In this document: piece after piece, positions 40,110 through 52,000 of the stretch
Layout: every line of letters begins with the position of its first letter
Numbering within the stretch: position 1 is the stretch's first letter
Position numbers and translations under genes: made by a program
Assembly: GCA_030544235.1 (NCBI GenBank)
Contig: CM060470.1
Coordinates: forward strand, 24,854,098-24,918,097
Length of the DNA: 64,000 nucleotides
Reading direction: 5' to 3'
Origin: Lepturacanthus savala
Lineage: Eukaryota > Chordata > Actinopteri > Scombriformes > Trichiuridae
The notes under the pieces: generated by a model
Told to the model about the DNA's origin: nothing
The model's input: only the letters and a program-made list of their open reading frames with translations
Databases searched by the model: none

Positions 40110-43100
40110 TATAGGGAACATTAGTAAATTGTAGCTTCTACCAATATTCTGCATGTATTTAGAAATTAAGAAATGCCTATTCCAAACAGGCATGTTTCAA
40201 ATGGACACTGCATTAGTAGTTGATAATGATGAAAATTGGTTAATAGTTGAGAGGTAGAGCTCAGTGTAATGATGAAATTGGCATCATTTGTCCTCCTGCT
40301 GAACTTGCACTAAAAGCTTCATTAGTAGGTTCAGTCTAGACTAGACTAGAACTACCTGTCACATTCAGGCTAGTTTTACATGTTCAGTGTTAAACTAGCC
40401 TATACAAATACTTCCCCATATGTTTCAGTCATTATTTATAGCGGACTTAATCAGTTATGATTGTTTCCATATAGCTTTTATGGTGTTTTGATATTTTTTA
40501 ATGAAGAAGTAACATAATGTGAATCCTGAAGATGAAGATTTGTTCATACACTAAACATCTCTACTATGATGATGCAAAAATATTTCCAGGCCTACTTCAG
40601 AGTACTTTATCAGAATTATTACTATTACATTGGATAAACTTGCTAAACTCAATACTTTACCAAAATTTGTTGTGTTGAAGTTTTCAGTTTTCTTAAAATG
40701 TATTTCCTTTTGTACATTGTCAGTGTGCAGCATCTTGTGACAGCTATCTCTGTATAGTTCTCATATTACATTACTAAGATTACTAAAAGTGTGTGTTCTA
40801 CTTCATGTAAATCTCATGCACATGTGGTACACTTAACATTTGGTCAAACACCTCTAACTCACAAAGTTTTCATTACTGACCATTTCTTCAACTGTTTCCC
40901 TCCAGTGCTATGAAAGCTTAGGCATGTCAACAAAAATGTGCTCCATCACAGTTGTCTAACCTCCCTCGGGCTCAAAAACACACACAGTCTCTGGTAAACA
41001 CAGAAAACTTTGGCTGAATTCACCAAAATGACATGTGCAGAAGCAGAAACTCTGGATTCTTTAAGAGAGATTTCCGTTGCAGTCATGTTGATCCAATAAA
41101 CATTCATTATTATATCCAGCACTTGCAACACACTTTGAGATATGAGATCAACTCAGAATCTAATCCTGGATGGTTTAAGCAGTAAATTACACCACAAATG
41201 TAGAGCCAGCTCTAAAGGGTGTGGTATGGTAAGTAGGTAGCATTTCATGCATTTAAATTTGCAGTTTTTGTTTTCACACATTTTTTGAAAGCATTTACCT
41301 CATTTTACCAAAACACAAATCCAAAAACCACACACAGAACAATGCAAAAAAGATGCGTTGCCTTCAAAACAACTCAAAATGTTATTTTGTGTTAAAATGA
41401 CACACAGTAGATATTTCTAAGAACAGAAAATAGGCCAGTACAGTCAATAAGAATATATACAACTTACTACGTAAAAATGCATATATGTTGCTGCATGAGG
41501 CAATGAACTACAGAGGATTTCCTATTATTTCAAGGGATAGAAGTGGTATTAACATATAGTATATTCCACATTCTATGATTATTCATCTCCAATATACTTA
41601 TAATGAACAATGTGGTTGGGTCAATATTTAGCCAAGGCTGGACTGGATAAAATAACCTGGCCAAGCCCAGTCCTTCAAGAGACCTGAAAGCTCCACATTC
41701 ACACATTCACATATTGATGTATTTATTTTCCTACTAAGGTTCGGATGAGAAGATTGACATCTTCATGTCGTGCATGTCTGCCAATAAAAGACAATTTGGT
41801 TTTTTTTTGTTTTTTTTTCAGTAGATTGGGCATCACATGATGAATTTTACAAGATAAGCCTCAAGTTAAAACAAACATCATATTTATTACTAACTAATAT
41901 ATCCACAATATACAGAGAGTGGGAGAAATGTGATGATAATGAGGGCCCACTACTCATATCGGGTTAATCCAGCCCTGCTTTTAATATGTGTCACTTTAGT
42001 GAACTCGGTAACAGTCATTATCCAGATATAATCACTATATTTTAGCACGTCGTGCTGTGAATATACACAAAGATCCGAGGATAGTCAATTTTGAACGCTA
42101 ATAACTAATATGATGTAGATGATAAAAATATATACAAAGCATTGGTTTCTTTTTGTCTCTGAGCAACACGGAGGTTTACTCGGTGCTGTCTCATCGCATG
42201 AGAGAGCAGAACTGACCTTAAGAAGAAACATTAGCACATATTTTGGGCCGGGTGATGACAATAGGTACTTGTGTCCCTTTGTGATCTATTCAAGGATCAC
42301 AGAGAGCTCTTGGCCGTTTGAAAGTCTCCACACATTGAGCTGGTACAAACAGATTACCAGCCGCACTATTAGTGGGCCGGTGTGTCAGCCGGGCTCAGGT
42401 ACCTGTCATCAGCGGTCAGACGGCTGCTGTGTCATTTTGTGGCCATGTGACCTGCAGGTATGTCTGCCCCTGGCGGGATTCCTTTTCAGCAACAACAAGT
42501 TGTGTTTACGTCGGCTATATTTGTACTTCCAGGACAAAAATATGGGAATGACTTGCCTCCTGCGGCCAGAAGCTGTGTGACACTCACAGGCCGCAGCTAA
42601 AGAAGGGGATAGTGGGTCGAGGGACGCTGTAAAATCTCACCTAAAGGATGATGTACATGAGGATGGATTATATTATTCATCATTCTTCAGGCCGGGATTC
42701 CGTTCTTTTTGTGCTGTTGCAACAGAGGTAAACGGTATTACTGCTCGGCCCGTTTCATTGATATTTATCTGGAATAACTGTAGCTGGGTTCTTGAGGTCT
42801 CCCAGAGTCTCATGACACTGGACACAGTAAGGCTACAAACCATCTGAGTGACCAAACGCAAGAAACAATGGTTATAATTATTGCCTCTTCCCATTTTAGT
42901 AACATAACAGTGTTGTGGTCTTATTGTTTCTGTGGATATCTACCACTGAGACTTTGATGCCTGCCTGACAGCCTGACAGCTCCTTTATGTCGACCAGAGA
43001 ACGATAAACAGCAAAGGTCACCGTCTGGCGGTGGTGAACTGCTTGCCTGTTCCAAAATGACAGCTCTTGTTTCCAGGGAATGAAATGGTAAACATGGGGC

Positions 43101-44000
43101 AGCAGCTTTGGATCAATATGACATCGTGGCACATGTAGGCAGCATTCCAACGTGAGAACTCCACCAGGTGTGTTTGACGGAACACTTGTGTCATCCGGTA
43201 TAATTTCTCTGCACTGGGGGCAGCAGCAGCTCAAAGGATCAAAGCATTTCAGACTCTTGCACAAGTAAATCAACCCCTGAAACTAACTGCTGGAAGCTTC
43301 CATGTTTTTGTGCTGATATTATCTTGTGATTCTTTTATTACACAAGGTCTAAATCATACTGTAAGAATCATTTCCTTATTCATCTTATCATCTGATTCAG
43401 TTTTTGTTATTTTGGTGGAAACAGAAACTTAAAACTAAAATAAACTCATGTAACTTCAACTAACTGACTCCAACAGCCAAAAAGGTTTTATTTTCTGAAA
43501 GGCTGACACTATTTCCTCACATGCCGGGTGTTGACATGTTCTCACCATGACTGTGTGCTTTTAGACATGCAGGTGTGGCGGAGGAGTCTCCTTCAGGTAC
43601 GTGGATGAAGGGATGGTTGTGACTTGGACTGTGTGAATCTCTTCATGTCAACATGAGGTACAAAACTACACCTCAAAACACAAAACAATAGGATCAAGCT
43701 GCTGCAGCGTATTAAGAACTTATAGCCTAGTGTCATCTTTACAGGTGTTGACTTGGAATCTGCTAATTGGTGCATGTTTAATGAACATTAATGTCTACTC
43801 TTTTAATGTTAATTTGCAAATAATCTATTGCCTCTGGAACCGGTGGTTATAAAACACGACCTTTGTTCTATATATTTCAGGTTGGGACCTGACTAACCTG
43901 GCATCCAAACAAGTTTGATCTGGCCTCCTTTTGGGAAAGTTTATGTATATTATCTATAAAGTCAGTGTTTTTTGCCTAGGTTTAAAGCAGAAATTACTGT
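40110..44000. other. Intergenic DNA, slc40a1 to asdurf
   Basis: No gene recognised. The part 42100-43300 is less AT-rich, poor in recognisable repeats and holds two open stretches (42119-42580 plus, 42896-43273 minus) without family resemblance or splice context. I treat those frames as chance. The stretch could be a regulatory region. Confidence 0.4.
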
Positions 44001-44005
44001 CTGTG

Positions 44006-44120
44006 CAAAAAGTTTATCTGAAGCTTATATGAAGCTTCAGTCATCCAATTGAGTCAAATCAACTGTAAATCTTCCAACATTACAGTGAAATTAGTGCCAA
44101 AGTCTGTTTTTATGTTAGTA
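44006..44120 (+). repeat. Dispersed repeat (also at 51310-51420 and 51590-51795)
   Basis: Shares gtttatctgaagctt..atgaagcttcag, gagtcaa and agtgccaaa blocks with two stretches in asnsd1 intron 1, one of them inverted. Non-coding, probably an old fish MITE of unnamed family. Confidence 0.45.
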
Positions 44121-44239
44121 TACCTCCAACACACCAGGACAGATAGGTTTATGTAGTCTAGTGTATTTAATACACAATAGTAATTCATCTGTGCTTTACA
44201 CAAGACACAAATGTCCCTTTAAAGGCAGAGGAATACAAA

Positions 44240-44575
44240 AAATAGGATAAAAAAGTACTGTTGTTTTAAGACATGAACAACTGTGAACTTGTCCTTTTAA
44301 GTAGTAATAGTAAAGTACTGATTATCCATAATGACCCCATACAACACATTGTTGAAGATGAAACCAGTGATTTTAACCTAACAGATCCACCAAAGAGTGT
44401 TTTTTCCTTTAAACTTCTCACATGGATTAATTTCAATAAATGCTCAAATGATCCAATATTTCACCTAACAATGAAAACAGATTTATGTATAAGAACTTTT
44501 TGTTCTTTCCTCTCCCAATAATCATCTCACAATTTTTCTGATGACCCTTTGGAGGGGCCCGACCCCCTAGTCGGG
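44240..44575. mobile_element. MITE-like repeat end
   Basis: The right end, read inward on the minus strand, is cagtggttcccgactagggg followed by gtcgggcccctcc, the terminus of a common fish hAT-type miniature element. The other end could not be placed with certainty. Confidence 0.4.
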
Positions 44576-44887
44576 AACCACTGGACTAAACTATCTAAAT
44601 GTATATAAAGTAGTTGAAGCTAAAACATTAACATTCTATACATGATCTAATGATGTTGTATACGATACTATATCAGTCAGAGGACTAAATTATGACTTAC
44701 TATTGAAAAAATTGAACAAGCTAATGATACCTAAGTAGGATTTTTCATGCAGTATTGGTATGTATTGGTACCTTTTTCCTAATTAAATGATCTGAATGAT
44801 CTACCACTATTAATTTCATAGCAATAATGTCTAAAGAGGCAAAAGACTTAAGCGGGTAATTTCATTTGGAGTTTTGCATGTCCTCCT

Positions 44888-44906
44888 CGCCTCCAGGGGG
44901 CAGTAG
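44888..44906 (+). promoter_or_regulatory. CTCF-like motif upstream of asdurf-asnsd1
   Basis: CGCCTCCAGGGGGCAGTAG resembles the CTCF core (CCNSYAGRKGGCR-type). It lies about 130 bp before the asdurf start, in the probable promoter, near ETS-like CCGGA sites at 44916 and 44930. Motif match only. Confidence 0.35.
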
Positions 44907-45035
44907 AGTAAAAACCGGACCTCCAGACCCGGAAAAGCTTCTACACAGCTGCATGAAGCATTAAACATGAGCATACGCTTCAGCTGCGTTAATTAAAACG
45001 TCCTGCTGTGTTTGTCTGCGTTTCTTTACTGCAAA

Positions 45036-48000
45036 ATGTTTTCAAAAAGTCGAGAAACCGACGACAGCTTCGAAGGACAGTCTGCAATGAAGGAGGAAAT
45101 GAACAAAAAGGTAACGACAGCTGAAACGTGGTTAATGCTAATGTTTAAGCTAGTTTTAGCTCGAGGAGTAGTAACATTCTATCTATAGTCACACTTTTAC
45201 TGTTTGTAGATATTCTAATGTATAAACACACAAAGGCTGTTAGCTAACCGTAATTATCCTTATCTTTCAATTTTAAAAGGAAAAAGAAAGAAGAAATAAA
45301 TACAAATAAAATTAGCTTTTTTTCACTACTCCCCACCCTCAGTAAGAGTAAAGAAAGAGAAATATCTAGTATATCTAAACAACACAAATTATTTAAACAA
45401 TTTATGATAAAAAAAAACATACACAGAAATATATAAAATAATTGTGATGTTTTGACTGAACGAAAAATATATAAATTCATAGAAAAGTGTTGCAACCTGC
45501 CTATAAACAATAAAACTTTATTTTTCCAAGGTGGAAATTTGTCTTCGCTTTACCAAAGCAGCATCATACAAACCAGAATAAAAACAAGCACCTTCAAGTG
45601 TTTAATGTGTCTTAAACAGATAAAAGGCAATGTCACATTAAACACTTAAAACTGTTCATGTCAATATTTGTGCTTAGATTTGTTTGGCCACTTAAGTTAA
45701 GAATGTTAACTGCATTTAGAATAAAGGATTTTTTAAATACAGTTTTGGTTTCTAGAGGGACTCTAAAGTATCTTCCAGAGATCAAAGGCTCAAACTGTTT
45801 GAAGAAGGATGGGAGCTGTTTGTCACTCAGGACACGCCACGATTTCTTCTTCGTCCTTTCTGTGAAAAGTTGGGTCAAAGCCTTTTGGGATTTTCCAACA
45901 ATGTTGTTTATCATTGACACAATCCTGGAAAGTTTTTTAGGTATCAGGCAGGAAAGTGAAATGTTTGAACATTATGTGATAGTTACATTGGGCCACAGGC
46001 CGAGTACACAGTTATAGATGGTACACTAGTTCTAGAATATGCAGATTGACACAAACACCTTATAACATTATCAAGTTTAAGTGGTATCTGTATTAGACCT
46101 ATTTATTTTAGCTAATTAAATGGCTAGTGGACTATGAATCCACTGATGTATTGATAGTAAATGAGGGGGCTGTGCATTAATGCCAGAGGAGTCTTCAATT
46201 AGGAGAATCAATGTTTGATTGCAAGTTTACGGACAGCCTGTCCCACGAAACTGATAAATAATAGTCATGGAGTTAAAACCTTTTGGCTCAATGACAATCC
46301 AAAATCATATGGGAATATGTTATTAGTGAATTTAACGCAGGTGAGCCATAATTTAGTGTAAAAATTAAAATGTGTACATATATCAAGCTATAAGATAAAA
46401 AGATAACATCAGGTAAAAATGCCCCAACTATTAGAAGGCCAGGTGTAGGGTGGACCAGTTCCACAAGGCCACGCTCTTGAATGAAGACAGAAAAGAGCCT
46501 GTAAATCAGCAGCTTCTCTCTCAGCAACTCATCACAGACCAGTGAAATAATTAGTGTTTCTACATTTCAGATCAAGGAGCAGAAGGTTGTTGTGGATGAG
46601 CTATCCAACCTGAAGAAGACCAGGGTGAGTTTCCTGGAATGTAAAGATATTTAAGTATATGTTTCTCTAGCTTGAGAGAATGTATTATCTAGAGCCTATA
46701 CTTAATTAATGAAATAAATACCACCTTTCATTTATGACACTTTAATTCAGAAAAAAGTGACCAAGCAAATGAATGCAACTATTTTTAATAAATTATTCTC
46801 AAAAAACACAATACAAACATTTTTTTAAGTTGTGTTTTTTAAGCTAAATTTGTTTCGGGCTGTTTTTTGTACAAAACACAACATCTCAAAGACAATAAAT
46901 ATTGAAATATACAGCAAAGAAAAGGAATCAAATCACCAGGGATCTGTATGCTGAATTAAATAAATAAGATCACTAAATAGGCTTAATAGGCACAATAAAA
47001 CAATCTGAAAGAAATATGCCACTCACAAAAGGTTAGGGACATTGTGATAGTGAGTGTTTTTTATCTACAGTGTTTGTTTTCACTTCAAAGATTGTGGGAG
47101 GCAATTGTGTTAGTGATAGACACACCTCATTTTGTATTTTCCATGTAATGGTCTCACTGTGTACAGTGTGCCATATGTAAATAATATCCCTTCTTATTGT
47201 GAGTAGTGTAAATCTACCCACGACGATCCGCACAACTGTTGAACTTTTATTAGTGTTTATTTTATTAGTTTTATTAACTGCTGAGAGAATAATGACTAAG
47301 AATAGTGGTTAGTTTAACAAGCAGGTAAAACATAATGACAAAAAGTCAGTTGCCAGAGCATGTCCAGAATACCTTTGGTTTCTTGGAGGATTTGTTGGCT
47401 GCAAAATTAATTTTAATGTTTGTTTCAAGCAATAAAGGGATTGTGCTGGTGAAATTAAAAACCCACATTGGGCTTTGGAGGGGCCTCACCAAAGAAAAGG
47501 AAAAGAGTAGATTAGACAAAGAAATACAGAAATTAAGTAGCAAGTCTTAAATTCTCAAAGAAGCCATCAGTTTCTTTTCTTTCTCCCCTTCATTTTTTAC
47601 AAAGAATGATTGATGTCGTTTTGTGTATTTTTTGACAGAGAGTGTATGTCCAGCAGAGGAACAGCAACATATTCTTCCTGGCAGACAGAAGTCAAACCTT
47701 GGGTTCATGCAAAAGTAAGGCTTTTGATTTTCTATTATTGATAACAAATCTCACATGCAGAGACAAACCAACAATGGACTGATCTACCTAAAAGTATTTA
47801 GGTGTGTTTGTTCAAAGCCTGATATATCACATTCCTCTGTGTCATACATGTCTCTTGTTTTCTAAAAGCTATTAAAACACGTTAGTGAGCCACAGTGCTG
47901 GCCTGGGTCAAATATTCTGTATGGTTACTTAAGTTTATTTAGAAATGGCTCCAAAGAGTAAAAACAGTGATAAGATTATCACACTTGACTTTGTACTACA

Positions 48001-49065
48001 TTATAAAAATTTCACTAGGCGCTGTCTAACTGATTAAAGAGGTACTAAATACTTCAAAATATTTTTGAGCAGTAAACTAAATTATATGACTGGGGTTGAT
48101 ATGGACATCAACACCAGTTTTATATAAAATCAGCATATTTTGCATTAATGTCTATTCTGTAAAATCAGATCTGAAAAGTCTGGGCCAGTGTGACAGGTTG
48201 AAAAGTGCTTTATGTCATGAAATGCATACCATGTCTATATATGTCAAGGTTCCTGCAGGAAACGTCTTAAAAGCATTGGATTCGTGAATTTGGAAAGAAT
48301 ACCATAAAAAGACTAGGAATACGTTTTAAATTTTGATATCTGGTTCTTAAAAGATGTGCAGTAACTTCTCCATATCTCATTCTCCTCAAAAGTTTATCAG
48401 CCACTATTATTTAGATTAAGTAACATTTTTTTAAATTACTTTGATAACAAAACTGCATGAAAGTTGGCTCTTTCCTCACAATATTATGTTTTACTTCTGT
48501 GTTAGGATCATCATGATCAGTATTAATGAAAAATGTTCACCAAAAATTCTTTTTCCTGTTTTCTGAGTACATCATATTGAAAATGCCCTAACTACTACAG
48601 GCAAAGTTTTGGTGAAAACATTTTTATAAGTATGTAGTCTGCATTTAATACCTGAAAATATTCACTAAAAATCAATTTTAGTGTTGTAATTTAATCAATT
48701 TTACTTTTGTATTATTCTATTTGCTGTAGTAGATCATATTCACAATGCCCTAACTACTAAAGGTGAGGTTTTGGTAAAAAAAAAATTATATGGACATGGT
48801 ATACATTTAAAACATACATGAACAAATCCATGAAATAGGTATTTTTATGTAAATGGTCATGAAAAGACTTGAATTTTCATGACCTGTAGGAGAAACCTGT
48901 AGGAATATTTTGCTGCACATCTGTGAAATAATGAAGTGAGCGTGAGTTGGCCCAGAATTGGGGTTCACTTACAGTTGTATACCATAATGTAGATGAATGT
49001 AACTGATGTAACTTCTGTCTGCAGAGGAGCTGGATAACATGAAGAAGGTGCTGCAGGATATGTAA
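45036..49065 (+). CDS. asdurf: ASDURF, prefoldin-like protein encoded upstream of asnsd1
   Basis: In mammals ASDURF is translated from an upstream ORF of the ASNSD1 mRNA and is a beta-prefoldin-like subunit of the PAQosome (R2TP/URI prefoldin-like cochaperone). Four exons: 45036-45110, 46571-46624, 47639-47714, 49025-49065, all with AG/GT borders and closing phases, giving 81 residues. The core IKEQKVVVDELSNLKKTR followed by VYVQQRNSNIFFLADRSQT is the recognisable family segment and has the heptad-rich, coiled-coil character of prefoldins. The last residues KKELDNMKKVLQDM form the return helix. It is shorter than human (96 aa), mainly at the C-terminus. The stop TAA is only 20 nt before the asnsd1 ATG in the same exon, so both proteins come from one mRNA. 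The start has A at -3 and T at +4, permitting leaky scanning or reinitiation. Confidence 0.9.
45640..45935 (-). pseudogene. LINE 3'-end coding fragment in asdurf intron 1
   Basis: Minus-strand frame with SMINNIVGKSQKALTQLF, RVLSDKQLPSF and SGRYFRVPLETKTVFKKSFI, followed by NAVNILN. The pattern leu-x-SGR-x-F/Y-R-V-P then basic, KKSF-x-x-x-A-x-x-x-LN is typical of the C-terminal end of fish LINE ORF2 proteins. No reverse transcriptase core is present, so it is a 5'-truncated dead copy. Confidence 0.5.
47018..47240. mobile_element. Possible Tc1-like terminal repeat fragment
   Basis: Begins cactcacaaaaggttagggacattgtgatagtgagtg, which resembles the inverted-repeat end of a fish Tc1-like family. 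The rest is degraded and no transposase is seen. Confidence 0.35.
48480..48812 (+). repeat. Imperfect tandem duplication, about 160 bp unit
   Basis: Two adjacent related units: atcatattgaaaatgcccta (48568) and atcatattcacaatgcccta (48733), each followed by actacta-aggc/t and gttttggt-aaaa, then tacatttaa or tgcatttaa. Each is also preceded by ttttactt-tgt and a cac-aaaaat block. It lies in the intron just before the asdurf/asnsd1 shared exon. Non-coding. Confidence 0.7.
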
Positions 49066-49085
49066 CGCTGACCTTCACCTCAACC

Positions 49086-52000
49086 ATGTGTGGCATCTTT
49101 TTCCTGCTGAGTCTGTCACCTGCTCAGTTTGAGCAGGACAAAACAGTTTATGAACATCTGAAGAGAAGAGGGCCCAACTCCAGCAAGGATGTCACGGTTA
49201 CAGGTGCAAATGTCTGCTGTCGGTGTTTATTCTCCGCTCACGTTCTCCACATGCGAGGTCTTCTCACGCCTCAGCCCATTCAGGACCAAAGTGGAAATGT
49301 CCTGGTGTGGAACGGGGAGGTTTTCGGAGGTCTGCCACTGATGCCAGAAGAGAACGACACAGCTATTGTGTGTGAGCGTCTCTCCTCCTGCAGCAGCCCT
49401 TCAGAGATTTTGTCTGTGCTGTCCACTTTACGAGGACCGTGGGGATTTGTTTACTACCAGAAGGCTGGAGACTATATCTGGTTTGGCAGAGACTATTTTG
49501 GCAGGCGCAGTTTGTTGTGGAAATTTGATGCCGATGTCAAAGCCTTAACCTTCACCTCCGTGGCAGCTCACACATCGGGACCGGTTCGTTCTGTTTGGCA
49601 AGAAGTCCCGGCAGTTGGTGTGTACAGAATTGACCTGAAGGCAGTTACAAACACTGGCTGTGTGACCTTTGAACTTTATCCTTGGGCCCATGCAGGAGAT
49701 GATACCCTGAACCCTAACCCTGCCACCTGCACTGAAACTATTCCTGTCCCAGACGGCTGTGCTGCTGTAATGAACCAGTCGGGTCTTTTCCTCACCTCGC
49801 CTGTGGGCCGTCTTAACATGTCCATCCCCAAATTGTTAGAGGAGACAGAAATTCACTCAAACTCCCATTTATCTGTCAAAGACCTGGAGCAGCTGCTGGC
49901 AAGCAAAGAGAAAAACGATGAAGTGAACGATCTTATTGATGTTCTCAGTGAGGCAGTGAGGAGACGTGTTCAGTCTCTGCCTTTCAGGATGCAAGAGGAT
50001 TCACTTTCTACTGGTGCCCAGGCAACTGTTGCTATACTTTTCTCAGGAGGCATTGATTCAATGATTCTGGCCGCCTTGGCTGACCGTCACATACCCCCTC
50101 ATCAACCTATAGACCTTCTCAATGTAGCGTTTAAACTGCAGGAGCCAAAGAGGCAGAAAGAGTCTGCAAAGAAACCCCCAAAGCACAAAAATAAGCCCTT
50201 GGATTCAACAGCTGACCGAGCTGATTCACATACAGTCAGCTCCTTCGATGTACCAGACAGAATTACCGGGAAGGCTGGTCTCAGAGAACTGCAAGACTTG
50301 AGTCCTGAGAGAAAGTGGAATTTTGTTGAAGTCAACGTAACGCAGGAGGAGCTGCAGAAAACACGGCGTGAGCGTATTTGTCATTTGGTGCACCCGCTGG
50401 ATACGGTGCTCGATGACAGCATTGGATGTGCTGTGTGGTTTGCAGCAAGAGGGACGGGGTTCATCACACAGGACAACGACCAGAGGAGCTTTACATCGTC
50501 AGCAAAGGTGAAGTACAAACATCAGGCTGTGTACTCGTTCCCGAAAAGTACGCAGTTATTTAACCTTTTACCATTGCAGGGGGTGTAAACTAACTGTCCT
50601 CTGGGCTGTTATACCAGGGCGAGAGCTGAGGCACAAACCGTTCAGGTCACAATTCAGTTTTTCACCTGAGGGGTTTTACAGCCTGTACAACAATACATCA
50701 TCTCTCCTTAGACCTTTGATTCATATAAAAATACTCCCTAAAAACTTTTAGAAGGAAAAATAAACCTCAGGAAGAGCAACAGGGGAAAGATCCCTCTACC
50801 AGGACAGGTCTGCTATAGATGTGTGGACAAAATAGATCATGAATTACATAATAAAGCATTTGAACAGGATTTATAGTATATAAACAGTTGCTATACTGTT
50901 ATTACAATATAACAATATGTGATAAATTATTCAAGTCTGTCCTAAAACAGGAACCAAAATGATCACTTTATAATGCTCTTACATTCTATGTGATGGAGAC
51001 AAATCCCCAAAACCACTTAACCACTTTTTTCAGCTTGCAACCAATGTATATATGAATTAAGTTGATTGAGGCCTGAACATTGATGTTATAGTCTTCTACA
51101 AACTTGGTATATATGCAGCTACTGCCCTCTACAGGCTGAAACCCTGCTATTGCAATTGAATTTTACATTTGGCTGATGAAAGTTAAACTTACTTTAACTC
51201 AGACTGGTTTATTTAAAAAGTGAAGCTTGTGTGTTTTTTGGAGGACGGCGTCCTCCAGTTTCACCTCACTGAGCAGTGGCAGCGTTTGCTCAGAACAGGG
51301 TGTTCAGTTATACTTTAGTTATCTGAACCAATATGAAGCTTCAGCCTTCAAAATTAGTCAATATCTTTAAAAAAAAATGTTGTGCTTCAGTCTGTATTCA
51401 TACTGAAAATCAAGATCAAGTGAGCTTTTGCCTTTCTCTATAGAAAGGTTTCTCTCCTCCCTGAGCTCTTCTTAGGACACCAGCTTTGACAGGTGTACCT
51501 CTACAGGTGTAACTCCCCACCTGCCGCTGCCTCTTTTTACTGAATCTTTCCACTGCAGCTGAGACATAACAAGAAATAATCTCTCTAAAAAGATGTGGCA
51601 GATATCCACTTTAACTAACTTGTGCAGTTTAAGTCTTATCTTCAAATAAACTTTTATTCAATATTAAATTCCTTCACAATAAGGGCTACAGTGGAAGTAT
51701 CACACAGTAACAAGAAGTGAATTTGGCACTAAAACACTAATAAGTATATTGACTTCAATTGACTCATGTAGACAGCTGGAGCTTCAGATAAACTTTTATG
51801 TACATGTTTGCACAGAATGGGAAGCAAGAAAAACATGTTTTAATGTTCATTTGTGCTCCTGTATGTTTTTACAGATTTAAAAATTTTAGATCCTTTAATG
51901 AAATGCAACATGACAGTAAGAGATGTCATAAAGCAAACAGTCTCTCTCCTTTATGCCTGCAGGTCATTTTGACAGGAATTGGAGCAGATGAGCAGCTGGC

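Noticed and set aside
42119..42580. 153-codon open frame on the plus strand
   Set aside because: No domain, signal or splice partner recognised; frame length is possible by chance in this less AT-rich patch.
42896..43273. 125-codon open frame on the minus strand
   Set aside because: Cys/His residues suggested a zinc finger at first, but the spacing fits no known finger and there is no supporting context.
50508..50588. Continuation of asnsd1 exon 1 as the true C-terminus
   Set aside because: The next exon (51963 on) restores the conserved GADEQL motif in phase, so the extension is intron read-through at most.
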